This document shows, one piece after another, positions 51,235-60,350 of a stretch of 64,000 bases of DNA. Source of the DNA: an uncultured Eubacteriales bacterium (GTDB taxonomy: Bacteria; Bacillota; Clostridia; Oscillospirales; Butyricicoccaceae); contig CAJTUM010000004.1 in the NCBI GenBank assembly GCA_910579575.1, forward strand, positions 163,487 to 227,486, read 5' to 3'. Within the stretch, counting starts at the first letter, position 1, and every line of letters begins with the position of its first letter. The position numbers and the translations under genes are program-made. The notes beneath the pieces were generated by a model that saw nothing but the letters and a program-made list of their open reading frames with translations, was not told where the DNA came from and searched no databases.

Positions 51235-54200
51235 TTATCGGGCGTTCTCGTCGGATTTGCGAGCTACCAAAGCCATGCCGCACAGGGACGCCAACGCCAG
51301 AGCCAACCACACCTGGGCGTTGCTGTCGTCGCCTGTCTTGGGCACGTCTGCAAGCGGCACATCCTCGTCAGGAATCTCTTCCTCAGGCTCCTCAGGCTCT
51401 CCAGGCACTTTGGCCAGGGGAACCTCAGGCTCTTCCAACTCGATCACCTCTTCTGGGGTCTTGGGCACACCCGGGGTGGGAACCTCCGGGTCAGGGTCAG
51501 GTCCAGGACCAGGCGTCAGAGGCGTCTCGTCGTCTGGGATATCCTCGTCCGGTTCGTCCGGGGTATTGGGTTCGTCGGGCTCATCCGGCTCATCCGGATC
51601 GTCGGGTTCGTCCGGCGGTCTTCTGACGGTGCGATCGTTGACAAAGGCCGCGGCCGCATTGCCGTTTTCAGCAATAACGCCCTCCGCGCCGGCGACAGTT
51701 GTGGTATAACCGTCCTGGTTGGCTTCCGTCTCGGTCACTTTATAAGCGGCTCCAGAGGGGATGCCTTGGATCGTCACGCGCTGGCCATGGCGCAGCTTGA
51801 GTTCCGCCTTGCCGTCCACAAAGGTCAGCTCCTGGATTTCAGGGGCTTCCACGCCTTCCACAAAGGCTTCGCCTGTTGCGGCAAACGCGCCGGAGAGGGC
51901 GGTTTCGCCGTCAAACAGCTCGATCACAAAGGTGAATTCGCGGTTCCGATCGCCGCCGTTGCCGGTGACGGTCTTGGAAACGGAGAGGTTACCCTTGGGA
52001 GCTTCGGGCTCTTCAGGCTTGGTGTTAGTCACTACGACTTCGATCGTTTTTTCTGTGATAGTGCCAAAAGCGTTTTCATACGTCGCCACATATCCATGGC
52101 TGCTTTCAGCTGTCTCCTCCACCTTATATTGCGTTCCGGCGGGGATACCATTGATCACCACAGACTGATCGGCCTTCAACGAAATAGTTGCTTGGCCTTT
52201 TTCATCAAAGAGGTATTCGCCAAATTGGCCAGTTAACGGCATTCCGTCGTTAGTCAGCGTCAGAACCAACTTAAATTCTTCGGTTGTCATTGTTCCAACA
52301 ACCTTCTTAGTCAGGCTCAAAGAGCCCAAGCGCCGAGCGTTGACAACAGAAACAGTAACGGCAGTAGTTTCTTCTGTAGAAGCTATAATGTCGCCAGTCC
52401 GCTTCGTATAAGAGACTACATACTGATCGTTATCAATTTCCACTTCGGTCACTTCATACTTTGTGCGTTTACCTTCCGCTGTAGCTGTAGGAATTCCTTT
52501 GATTTCGCGGGTTTCGCCATGTTTCAATGTAAACGCGGCTTGACCCTGCTCGTCAAATTCCAGACCGCCGATTTTGCCGGTAAGAGGCTTATCGTTTTCG
52601 TCGGTCAACTTTACGACAAATTTGAATTCCTTATCTGTCGTTTCATTTTCCACAGTTTTAGAGACGCTCAAGTTACCGGTAACGCGAGTATTGGTAACAA
52701 GGACGCTTGCTCCCTTATCTGAGTAAATGGAGCCTGCCTCGATATTGACTCGCTGACCTTCTTCATCAAGCTTGCCATAAACGGTTTGATACTTATCGCC
52801 GTCCACGTTTTCCTGTACTTCATACTGCGTGTTATGCTTGATTCCAAAGATCGTGATGGACTGATCGCCCTCCAGCTGGAAGACATATTCGCCATTTTCA
52901 TTGGCTTTCAGCTTTTCTTCTGTTTCTTCGCCATTAATGGCATACTGCAACTCGTCCGTTACAGGATTGCCGTACCTATTCAGCTTCAAAACAAAGTCAA
53001 ACCGATTTCCAATATTTTCTCCGACGACTTTTTTGCTGATGGTCAAGGAGTTCGGAGGCAATTCTTTGTAATTGTTTGTAACAACGACTGTTCCTTCTCC
53101 TGCCGCAGGCAGATTCACAACGCCTTGCACAGGCTGCGTTTCTTCGCCTTCGTCAGCGTCGCCGCTATCTTCAGATTTTTCTACCAAAGCGGCAGTAATC
53201 TGCACTGTCCATTCAAAGCCGTCGATTTCAGCGCCTTTTTCGGTTACAGTGTACTCGCCGGGCTGCAGGTCTTGCAATTCGAAAGGCTTTTCGGCTGTAA
53301 CAGAAAACTCTTTTCCATCGGGATAAGAGGGGCCTGTCACGACGATGGTATAGACCTTATCTTTCGCATTGTCGCTATCGCCTGTAACAACCTTTTGAAT
53401 AGTCAGTTTAGCCAAGTCATAGGTGTTGGTAAATACGACCTCATTCAGGCCTTTGTCAGTCTCGCTGGTTTCGCCAGACACCTTGTTGTCCTCTGTCGTG
53501 GTATGCTCAATATTCGGATCTTTGTATTCATCCAGGTTTTCCAGATCAGTTACTACAATTTTATCAATCGTAACTTTGTTGGCCTGGTTTTCGCCTTCGG
53601 TTATCTCATATTTCACACCGACAGGGAGATCATGGAACACAACATATCCATCCTTGACCAAAGACAGTTCTACTTCGCCTTCTTCGTTCGGCTCCATCTT
53701 GCTTTCCACACCGTCTCTCAACACAGTAATCGAGCCGGTATAGGGAGCGCCGTCCGAGGTTTTGAAAGCTACTGTAAAATCAAACTGCTCATCCAGCGGC
53801 GCCGCAGAGCCGTCGACCTTTTTTTCCAGAGTCAGGTCGTTGGAGGCTTCGCCGATAATCAGCGTGCCATTGCAGCCAATACCGCCGCCGGGATAGGCCT
53901 TGCCGCCTGTGCCGCTGCTATTGCCCGTAATATGGACATTGCAAAATTCAGCGGCAGATTTCCCTTGTTCCATTGTCAATCCGCTATTCAGGCCAATGCC
54001 TTCTTTACCCAGCACAGTATTCAGGTCTTCTGTTGTGATTTCCCCATTGTTCCAGTTATATTTATAACCGTTCAATGTGTAATTGGTAATACTAACCGGT
54101 ACTTTACCAGAGCCGCCTGTTGTAGTGGAAATCCAAATAGAGGAACCATTGCCGTAGAAAACACCGCCGTTTTTGATATAAAAACGGACGTCAGACGTGG

Positions 54201-57054
54201 GGCAAGCAGAAATTCCATTGCCCGTAAGGCCCTTGTTATTTGTTACTTCTACAGTTTTCAGCGTCAGCGTTGCGCCTTTATTGACGTAAATACCGCCGCC
54301 GCCAAAATAAGAAAGAGTCCAATCTGTAGTGTTGCTGTTACAGCTGTTATTGATAATGTTGCCGCCATTGATCTCAGCTTCGCCGCCAGTCCAGACCGCA
54401 ATACCGCCGCCGTTTCCTTTGCAGACGTTGCTTTCAATCGTGCCGCCGTTCATTACCAATTTCATTCCCTCTCGAGCGGCCGCATCGCCCAAGGCAATAC
54501 CGCCGCCAAAAGCCAAGTAACCTGTTGTGCTATTCTTGGCGATCAGGCCGTCGTTCATCTCCATATAGCCATTGGGGCCAATGCAGACGCCGCCGCCAGT
54601 GCTTTTGTTTTGAGCGCCCGACCACTTGGTGGAGCTATTCGCGGAAATTTCGCCGCCGTTCATCTCGATGCTGCCGGTACTATAGATACCGCCGCCGGAT
54701 TCCACAGTGGTGTTTTTTTGGATCAAAGCGCCGTCTTCAATAGTCAATTTGCCTTTATTGTTGATAGCGCCGCCGCGGACAGAACCTGTATTAGTGTTAT
54801 TTTGGAGCACTGCGCCCTGGCCAAGTGTCAAAGCTGCGTCAGCTTGCACTGTTACCAACGGCTGGCTGGCGGAAATGTTTTCGTTCCTACCGCCGTCAAT
54901 AATAATATTTCCCAGCGTCAGATTTGCATTCTTCGGAATATTAATCAAAGCGTTTTTAAAAGAGCTATAACGCTTGATTGTTCCGCTAACGCCTGCGTCA
55001 TTTCCCAATTCCCAGGTTTCATTGCCGCTAACCGTCACCGTACCCATCACATAAATGGTGTTCAAGTCGTTAGCATTGAGCAGTTCTTTCGCTCTGGCAA
55101 ATGTTTTGATAGGCGTTTTTGTGGTCGCGCCGTCGTTAGCGTCACTTCCGTTGCTTCCGTTGATATAAATTACCTTCGGCACGCCAGCCAATACGGTTTT
55201 GTGCAAAACAATCTGCCCATTAATCACTTCTACTTGGGTCAGATACTTGTAATCTGCCTTAATGCCGCTTTCTGGATCGGTATACTCCAATTTGCTCGAA
55301 CCATTACTCGGCATCCAAGAGGTATTCCCAACCTGATCAACCGTAATTTCGTGCCCATCCATACCAGTGGCAAGAATCAAATCTTCCATTTTCTGCATCG
55401 GATTCGCATATTGGTTCCGAATATCCGAGGTAGCAAAATTAACCAGGTTCAATTTTGCTACGTTCCAAGTGCTCGCCTTGAACTCCGGCCCCACTTGGGT
55501 AACAGGCACATCATCTTCAGCCGAATAATTCTTATTCAGGGACAAATTGAGCGTGTCCACTGTGCTATTCAGATACAGTTCAGAAGTCTTGCCAGATTGC
55601 GTTGCGGTCATCGTTCCTACAGAAGCATTGATAAACGCTCGATTCTTCAATGTTTCTCTGTAAGTTCCAGCACAGCTCTGACCAAGAGTTAATGTTTCTA
55701 CTGGGGCATTGACCTCCAAAATGTTTGTCAGCGACACATTTTCATAGGTCTTAGAATGTGGCGTCACCTGACCAACCACCAAATTGTCTACCACACCATC
55801 AATCGTACACTCAGCCTTATAATTTACATCTTCTTGTTTGTCTTTGTTTGTGAAAGACGGGGTTCCTACTTTAATTGTGGCTATATGAGCATCTTCCGCA
55901 ATAATCAAATTCCCATTTTTAAGGTTTATATCATATTGCTTTGTATACTCACTGTACGATGTTCCAGTAAATCCGCCTTCTCCAGTAATCGTCAGGGTAC
56001 GGCCTTCCACAACATCAATAAAGCCTTTGCTCGTTGCCGGATACCCCAACTTAATCGTGTGTCCGTTCAAATTCAGGGTAAGCTTATCTGCGCTGAACGT
56101 AACGTTTTTGCTGGTTTCAACAATGTCTTCCAACAAGATAATTTCATCGTCTGTTTTGGCAGCCTTAATCGCTTCTGATAGGGTTTCATACCCTTGATCG
56201 CCAATTCTGGCAACGCCTTCGACATCCAGCGTTTCCGCCTTCACGCCTTCCAGCTGCTCCCACAGGGAAAGGGTCTTCGCTTGGGCGTTCATGACGTCTT
56301 CGCGCTCCTGCTCCTCAGCGGTCAGTTGGCCAAACATCTCCAGCGCCTCTTGGAGCAGAGACTCGATTTCCTCGGCATTCTCCTCATCCACGGTTTCGGG
56401 CAGCTGGGCCACTGCTTCCAGGAAAGCCTGGACAGCCTCGGAAGGCTCTTCGGTTACAGCCGCGCCGCCGTTGGCTTCAGGGGCTTCCGCCTCTTCGTCC
56501 TCTTCCAGGCCGCAGATCAGGGTCAATTCATAGCAATCCTCGCCGTGCGTATGCTCTTCCAGGCCGCAAGTCAGCTCTTTCGTGGGCTCGGCGGCCAGAG
56601 GGGCCGGTTCGTCCGCGATGGTCGTATCTTCCGCAGAGGAGGATTCGGAGTCGCTGCTTACGCTGCTATCGGAGCCGCTTTCCGCTTCGGCGTTGCCGTC
56701 GCTTTCGCCGCCTTCGTTGCCGGAGTCGGCGTCGGCTTCTGTGTCGCCGCCCTGGTCGCCGTCGTCGGAGGCGTCGGGGGCGGGCTCGGGCTCTGTCGTC
56801 TCGTCAGAGCCGGCGGGTTCGTCGGATGCGCTGTTATCCTCTTCCGGCGCGGGCGCTTCGGTTATGGTATAACAGTCCTCTCCATGGGTGTGTTCGTCCA
56901 AGCCGCAAACCAGCGTTTCCGCATAGCATTCCGCGGTGTGGACATGGCCTTGCTGAGGCTCTTCTGGTTCTGCCGCAAAGGCGGATGTGGGCAGCATACC
57001 TACCGTCATCACCAGAGCTACTGCAAGGGCCAAAATTCTTCTCGCTTTACGCAT
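51235..57054 (-). CDS. Giant sortase-anchored adhesin
   Basis: 1,939 residues. Signal peptide at 1 to 28 (ALVMTVGMLPTSAFAAE). Then two His/Cys-rich repeats (CGLDEHTHGEDCY and CGLEEHTHGEDCYELTLICG), an acidic low-complexity stretch, a helical segment, and a long parallel beta-helix (about residues 285 to 1070; repeated GGGI turns as in ESGGGIYSTGSIEMNGGEIS). Six CnaB/DUF5979-like domains follow (each LxxxKxVxG...GIPxGxxYxVxE), then a Pro/Asp/Glu-rich wall-spanning region and the sorting signal VPKTGDD, a membrane helix (WLALALASLCGMALVA) and a charged tail. VPKTG is a sortase motif, so it should be linked to peptidoglycan. Probable host or substrate adhesin. Expression is expected to be set by the tandem riboswitches in its leader. 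Ribosome-binding site AAGGAAGG. Confidence 0.9.
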   Translation of the reverse strand: MRKARRILALAVALVMTVGMLPTSAFAAEPEEPQQGHVHTAECYAETLVCGLDEHTHGEDCYTITEAPAPEEDNSASDEPAGSDETTEPEPAPDASDDGDQGGDTEADADSGNEGGESDGNAEAESGSDSSVSSDSESSSAEDTTIADEPAPLAAEPTKELTCGLEEHTHGEDCYELTLICGLEEDEEAEAPEANGGAAVTEEPSEAVQAFLEAVAQLPETVDEENAEEIESLLQEALEMFGQLTAEEQEREDVMNAQAKTLSLWEQLEGVKAETLDVEGVARIGDQGYETLSEAIKAAKTDDEIILLEDIVETSKNVTFSADKLTLNLNGHTIKLGYPATSKGFIDVVEGRTLTITGEGGFTGTSYSEYTKQYDINLKNGNLIIAEDAHIATIKVGTPSFTNKDKQEDVNYKAECTIDGVVDNLVVGQVTPHSKTYENVSLTNILEVNAPVETLTLGQSCAGTYRETLKNRAFINASVGTMTATQSGKTSELYLNSTVDTLNLSLNKNYSAEDDVPVTQVGPEFKASTWNVAKLNLVNFATSDIRNQYANPMQKMEDLILATGMDGHEITVDQVGNTSWMPSNGSSKLEYTDPESGIKADYKYLTQVEVINGQIVLHKTVLAGVPKVIYINGSNGSDANDGATTKTPIKTFARAKELLNANDLNTIYVMGTVTVSGNETWELGNDAGVSGTIKRYSSFKNALINIPKNANLTLGNIIIDGGRNENISASQPLVTVQADAALTLGQGAVLQNNTNTGSVRGGAINNKGKLTIEDGALIQKNTTVESGGGIYSTGSIEMNGGEISANSSTKWSGAQNKSTGGGVCIGPNGYMEMNDGLIAKNSTTGYLAFGGGIALGDAAAREGMKLVMNGGTIESNVCKGNGGGIAVWTGGEAEINGGNIINNSCNSNTTDWTLSYFGGGGIYVNKGATLTLKTVEVTNNKGLTGNGISACPTSDVRFYIKNGGVFYGNGSSIWISTTTGGSGKVPVSITNYTLNGYKYNWNNGEITTEDLNTVLGKEGIGLNSGLTMEQGKSAAEFCNVHITGNSSGTGGKAYPGGGIGCNGTLIIGEASNDLTLEKKVDGSAAPLDEQFDFTVAFKTSDGAPYTGSITVLRDGVESKMEPNEEGEVELSLVKDGYVVFHDLPVGVKYEITEGENQANKVTIDKIVVTDLENLDEYKDPNIEHTTTEDNKVSGETSETDKGLNEVVFTNTYDLAKLTIQKVVTGDSDNAKDKVYTIVVTGPSYPDGKEFSVTAEKPFELQDLQPGEYTVTEKGAEIDGFEWTVQITAALVEKSEDSGDADEGEETQPVQGVVNLPAAGEGTVVVTNNYKELPPNSLTISKKVVGENIGNRFDFVLKLNRYGNPVTDELQYAINGEETEEKLKANENGEYVFQLEGDQSITIFGIKHNTQYEVQENVDGDKYQTVYGKLDEEGQRVNIEAGSIYSDKGASVLVTNTRVTGNLSVSKTVENETTDKEFKFVVKLTDENDKPLTGKIGGLEFDEQGQAAFTLKHGETREIKGIPTATAEGKRTKYEVTEVEIDNDQYVVSYTKRTGDIIASTEETTAVTVSVVNARRLGSLSLTKKVVGTMTTEEFKLVLTLTNDGMPLTGQFGEYLFDEKGQATISLKADQSVVINGIPAGTQYKVEETAESSHGYVATYENAFGTITEKTIEVVVTNTKPEEPEAPKGNLSVSKTVTGNGGDRNREFTFVIELFDGETALSGAFAATGEAFVEGVEAPEIQELTFVDGKAELKLRHGQRVTIQGIPSGAAYKVTETEANQDGYTTTVAGAEGVIAENGNAAAAFVNDRTVRRPPDEPDDPDEPDEPDEPNTPDEPDEDIPDDETPLTPGPGPDPDPEVPTPGVPKTPEEVIELEEPEVPLAKVPGEPEEPEEEIPDEDVPLADVPKTGDDSNAQVWLALALASLCGMALVARKSDENAR

Positions 57055-57099
57055 GAATCAATCTTCCTTCCTTTGCTTGCAGTCGGATGCAAAGTATCC

Positions 57100-57175
57100 G
57101 GCGGCCGGGCTGGCATAGCGCCTGCGCGCCTTAGCCCCCGTGGCTTTGCGTCCCATAGTTTCCCATGGTTTGCTA
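57100..57175 (-). promoter_or_regulatory. Cyclic-di-GMP-I (GEMM) type riboswitch, copy 3 (start-proximal)
   Basis: Minus strand: TAGCAAACCATGGGAAACTA, TGGGACGCAAAGCCACGGGG, CTAAGGCGCGCAGGCGCTAT, GCCAGCCCGGCCGCC. This has the GCAAACC, GAAA tetraloop stem, GGGACGCAAAGCC and CTAAGG order of the class-I aptamer. Ends 46 nt before the adhesin start codon. Confidence 0.85.
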
Positions 57176-57183
57176 ATTTAATC

Positions 57184-57259
57184 AGCGGCCGGGCTGGCGT
57201 GGCGCTGGCGCGCTTTAGCCCCCTTAGCTTTGCGCCCCGCGGTTTCCCGCGGTTTGCTT
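57184..57259 (-). promoter_or_regulatory. Cyclic-di-GMP-I (GEMM) type riboswitch, copy 2
   Basis: Minus strand: GCAAACC, stem CGCGG-GAAA-CCGCGG, then GGCGCAAAGC, GGGGGCTAAAGC and the closing GCCAGCCCGGCCGC. Two conserved positions differ from copies 1 and 3 (GGGCGC for GGGACGC, CTAAAG for CTAAGG), so it may bind less well. Confidence 0.8.
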
Positions 57260-57268
57260 TTCATAATT

Positions 57269-57344
57269 AGCGGCCGGGCCGGCATAGCGCTTATGCGCCT
57301 TAGCCCCCATGGCTTTGCGTCCCGCAGTTTCCTGCGGTTTGCCC
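57269..57344 (-). promoter_or_regulatory. Cyclic-di-GMP-I (GEMM) type riboswitch, copy 1 (distal)
   Basis: Minus strand: GGGCAAACC, stem GCAG-GAAA-CTGC, GGGACGCAAAGCC, GGGGGCTAAGG, a GCGC-ATAA-GCGC stem and GCCGGCCCGGCCGC. Copies start 85 and 84 nt apart, so the three aptamers are tandem and head-to-tail. A -10-like TACAAT (minus strand, 57517 to 57512) would give a leader of about 450 nt. Confidence 0.85.
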
Positions 57345-57480
57345 ATTTTGTCCGCTGGCCCTTTGCCCGCGTCCCCGCCGCCCGCCAGACGGACTTTCGG
57401 CCCGGGAACCCCTGAGCCTTAGCGGCGAGGCTCTGTGATTTTGCCGGCATTCCCCCTTTCACGCAATCCATCGGCCGCGC
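57345..57480 (-). other. GC-rich 5' part of the adhesin leader
   Basis: Upstream of the aptamers the leader can form GAGCC / GGCTC and GTCCGTCTGGC / GCCAGCGGAC hairpins. It does not match the aptamer pattern. The remainder up to 57,600 is AT-rich and holds the presumed promoter. Confidence 0.4.
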
Positions 57481-57603
57481 TGGAAAAACAAGGCGCGGCT
57501 TATTTAAGAGTATTGTATCATTCGACGGTTACACAACCGGATACAAAACGGCTAAAAACGTTCAGCATTTTTACTATTCACAGAAAATTTACATTTTTGG
57601 CAA

Positions 57604-57628
57604 AAAACAACGGGGATTGCTCCCCGTT
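57604..57628 (-). terminator. Intrinsic terminator
   Basis: Minus-strand stem AACGGGGA / TCCCCGTT with a 4-nt loop and a T-rich tail, 70 nt past the stop of the gene at 57698. A second weaker hairpin lies at about 57,670. Confidence 0.8.
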
Positions 57629-57697
57629 CCATTGTATGCAGCCGCCGTCCATTTGTTCCAGCAAAAAAATAAGACCCCCGAGAGGGAGCCTTGGTTT

Positions 57698-58261
57698 TTA
57701 TTTTGCCAGCGGCGATTGATCTCGGCGGCCTCGGACATAAAACAACGTCAACACGGCCAGCACTGGCGCCAGCAAACCTGCCAACCAGGCGGCCCGCTGC
57801 CCGGCGGTGGCCGGCGGCTCCTGAGGCAGATAGACTTGAGCCCAGGATTGCATCTCCTCGTCGTCCATGGCCGGATCTTGGGCAATCATTCGCTCGTCCT
57901 CCAAGCGAAAAATGCCTTGCCGACCGCAGCAGAGGTAATAATAGGTTCCCTGGTTGTCCTCTCGTTCCTCCAAAAACAGGATATATCGGCCGGGAGACAA
58001 CGGCTCTTCCTCCACTGATTGGCGCAGCGACAGCTGGCCCTCCGCTTTGCCTTTGAAAACCTGCTCTGTTTTTAGGGCGGTGTGCATCACATACTCCTGG
58101 CGCTGCGGCTCTCCCTCCGCCCGGCACAAAACAGCGACCTGGGCCAGCTTTTCCAACTGGCCAAAGCCCTCCGCCTGCTGGTAAAGATCTGCATAAGCAG
58201 CGCAGGCGACAAAAACCGTCAACAGCAGCCCGAAGGCTATTTTACCGATTGTTCTTCCCAT
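57698..58261 (-). CDS. Exported membrane-anchored protein, unknown
   Basis: 187 residues. Signal sequence (KIAFGLLLTVFVACAAYA), a soluble outer domain with strands (RYILFLEERE, TYYYLCCGRQGIFRLEDER) and a C-terminal membrane helix (WLAGLLAPVLAVLTLFYV) with a basic end. The domain looks like a small beta-barrel (possibly of the tissue-inhibitor/NTR-like type), but this is only a guess. The start at 58261 is set by AGGAGG 7 nt upstream. Confidence 0.65.
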   Translation of the reverse strand: MGRTIGKIAFGLLLTVFVACAAYADLYQQAEGFGQLEKLAQVAVLCRAEGEPQRQEYVMHTALKTEQVFKGKAEGQLSLRQSVEEEPLSPGRYILFLEEREDNQGTYYYLCCGRQGIFRLEDERMIAQDPAMDDEEMQSWAQVYLPQEPPATAGQRAAWLAGLLAPVLAVLTLFYVRGRRDQSPLAK

Positions 58262-58330
58262 TTCCATCCCTCCTCGGGATATTCTACCGCAAGCGCTGAA
58301 AAAAAGCAAGAAACTCCATCCAAACGGGCG

Positions 58331-58362
58331 AAAAAGCGGGCGGCCCCTGGGGAGCCGCCCGT
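58331..58362 (-). terminator. Intrinsic terminator
   Basis: Minus-strand stem ACGGGCGGC / GCCGCCCGC with a T run; serves the multi-span membrane protein gene. Confidence 0.75.
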
Positions 58363-58458
58363 TGAAAGGGAAGGATTAGGCAACCGGCTTCAATAAAACC
58401 TCGCCTTTCCCCTAATCTCCCAACACATCAGAGTCCTACCAGCGGAAGCCTTTCTATG

Positions 58459-59451
58459 TCAACAGCTGTTTTTCCAAAGATGAAGTAAATCCATGACCGC
58501 CCAACCAAAAAGCAGTATTACACCGATCCATTTCAGGAAAACCAGTATGTGCCATGGAACTGCACCCTGTGTACAGGCGTAAAACAGATTAGCTCCTATC
58601 ATCAAAATCATGACGGCGGCGGAGCCTGCCCATCCGATTTTTGCCATAGCTGCGTCTTGACGCATCAGAGAAATTTTTCCTAAAACAATGCTCAAAAGCA
58701 CCACGCCATATTGTATCCCTCGCTCCCATATCAGATAGATTTCCCGTCTATCGAAAAAATCCATAGCGATAGCGGTTGCCGCCAACAACAACGCAGCCGC
58801 CGCTGCTGTTCTAAAAATTGGAGCGCTGTTTTTCCACGCAAAAAATGTAATTATCAAAATCATCAGGGGAAGCCAGCCATATTGAAAAAATTGATTTATG
58901 TGATACATCACTTTGGATTTGATTCCAAATAAATCCATCATACAAGCATACGATAAAAGTAAAAAATACCCAGTTAAAACAACGAACCATATTGCTTTAT
59001 GTCCAATTTTCTCGTCTCTCTTTTTGGGCTTTTTTCTCAAATACAGCAGTACAAGGCCAACCGGAAAACAGAACAAGGCTGGCGCAAACTCCGTCACATA
59101 AAAACCCCTGTGAAAATAGTTGATATCCAATTGAAAAAGCATCGACAAGCCATTGTCTACAATCTTGCTGAACAGCAACATATACCCAACGCCCATAGCA
59201 TAAACCAGTGTTTCGCGTTTCTTTTCCAAAGCATCCAGCGTCCAAAAAATCAAAGCTCCCGGCCAAAGGATCAGGCATATTTCGTTGTGCCAAACAACCA
59301 TAGCTCGGTTCATGTCCATCATCCACAAAGGCAGCCTATCATTGACATACAGAAATAAAAAAATATCCTCCCACAACACCATACTGCCGATTATCAAAGC
59401 GGTTAAAGCGCCATATAAAATGGCATATTTGTCTAAAATTTGTTTTTTCAT
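58459..59451 (-). CDS. Multi-span membrane protein, unknown
   Basis: 330 residues with about nine predicted membrane helices (first LYGALTALIIGSMVLWEDIF). Conserved-looking polar positions inside helices (WHNEICLILWP, FSKIVDNGLSM) could line a channel or active site. No family recognised. AAAGGA 8 nt before ATG. The region is more AT-rich than the core genes to the left. Confidence 0.65.
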   Translation of the reverse strand: MKKQILDKYAILYGALTALIIGSMVLWEDIFLFLYVNDRLPLWMMDMNRAMVVWHNEICLILWPGALIFWTLDALEKKRETLVYAMGVGYMLLFSKIVDNGLSMLFQLDINYFHRGFYVTEFAPALFCFPVGLVLLYLRKKPKKRDEKIGHKAIWFVVLTGYFLLLSYACMMDLFGIKSKVMYHINQFFQYGWLPLMILIITFFAWKNSAPIFRTAAAAALLLAATAIAMDFFDRREIYLIWERGIQYGVVLLSIVLGKISLMRQDAAMAKIGWAGSAAVMILMIGANLFYACTQGAVPWHILVFLKWIGVILLFGWAVMDLLHLWKNSC

Positions 59452-59543
59452 ATGTGTTTTCCTTTCAAGAAATTGAACAAAAATGGGAAAGCCATTCTCT
59501 TGAGGAAAATTTTTAAGATTACTCCTGAGCGGGTTTGCAGACC

Positions 59544-60191
59544 TTACTCCGCCGGCTGCAACACAACCTCGTTATGGATGTTTTCATAGACAATCTCTTC
59601 GTTTTCGCCTCCGACGAGGGTCAAATTTCCAAACAGGACCGCCGATTTTCTGTCATAGGCGATTTCACATCCGGCGTTGGAATCTCTAATTCTTCCCTTA
59701 GGCCAAATCTGCTCGCCGCTGATCGATACCTCGCTTGTATCAGCTTCCACAAACAAGCCGGATTCATCCTGTTCCAAAGTGGTTTCCAGCATCCAAAGGA
59801 TTTTACAGTCTTCCCCTTCGCCCTCTTTGGGCGCCGCTTTGTTTGCAAAAGAGATCAAAAACCGAACCCGGTTGCCGTCCGGCGCAAGGGCATGGCGATA
59901 CATCATGGAATCCGCCATAGAAAAGGCCGTCTGGGCCGCTTGATCCCAGTTTCCCTTTTCCACATCTTGTTGAACGGCCTGTTTCACCTGCTCTGTGATA
60001 TCCTGGCCGCTTTTATCCAAGATTTCATATCGATCCGCTTCTCCCTGGCAAAGCGGCTCAATGAAACGCTGAAATTCCTGAAGGAACAGCGGCCCATGCT
60101 GCGGCTCTGCCCCCTTGGGCCAAAAAGCCCAAACCGCCGCGGCGGCCACGGCCAGCAAGCCCACAACGATACCGATGGTTTTCTTTTTCAT
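59544..60191 (-). CDS. Membrane-anchored extracellular protein, unknown
   Basis: 215 residues. One N-terminal helix (IGIVVGLLAVAAAAVWAFW), then a mixed helix/strand outer domain (FLQEFQRFIEPLCQGEADRY; EDCKILWMLETTLEQDESGL; AGCEIAYDRKSAVLFGNLTL). No recognised domain. Good ribosome-binding site AAGGAGGAG. A perfect TACAAAT-N-ATTTGTA dyad lies about 50 nt upstream, so it may be repressed by a BlaI-type protein. Confidence 0.65.
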   Translation of the reverse strand: MKKKTIGIVVGLLAVAAAAVWAFWPKGAEPQHGPLFLQEFQRFIEPLCQGEADRYEILDKSGQDITEQVKQAVQQDVEKGNWDQAAQTAFSMADSMMYRHALAPDGNRVRFLISFANKAAPKEGEGEDCKILWMLETTLEQDESGLFVEADTSEVSISGEQIWPKGRIRDSNAGCEIAYDRKSAVLFGNLTLVGGENEEIVYENIHNEVVLQPAE

Positions 60192-60239
60192 CTTATCTCC
60201 TCCTTGAAGTTCATCTTAATAATTCTTATTGATAAAATC

Positions 60240-60254
60240 TACAAATAATTTGTA
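60240..60254. promoter_or_regulatory. Perfect dyad TACAAAT-A-ATTTGTA
   Basis: 15 bp, 7-bp perfect arms. Same motif, with two changes, precedes the subtilase lipoprotein gene at 35068. Confidence 0.55.
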
Positions 60255-60276
60255 AATTTTTCTTTCTTGGCAGGGC

Positions 60277-60325
60277 AAAAGCCCCTATAGCGGAAAAGAA
60301 CCCTCTCACCACTACAGAGGCTTTT
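60277..60325. terminator. Bidirectional terminator
   Basis: 14-nt arms AAAAGCCCCTATAG / CTACAGAGGCTTTT with a 21-nt loop, between the gene at 60351 and the one at 60191, both minus strand. Confidence 0.75.
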
Positions 60326-60350
60326 ATGATAAAACTTACTCTGCATTCCA

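Noticed and set aside
52786..55692. A 968-codon plus-strand open frame opposite the adhesin gene
   Set aside because: Antisense shadow of the beta-helix and following part of the adhesin; no start signal and no recognisable domain.
57178..57471. 97-codon minus-strand open frame in the adhesin leader
   Set aside because: It overlaps the riboswitch copies; its repeated Arg/Lys-rich product is what structured GC-rich RNA gives when translated, and no ribosome-binding site fits.
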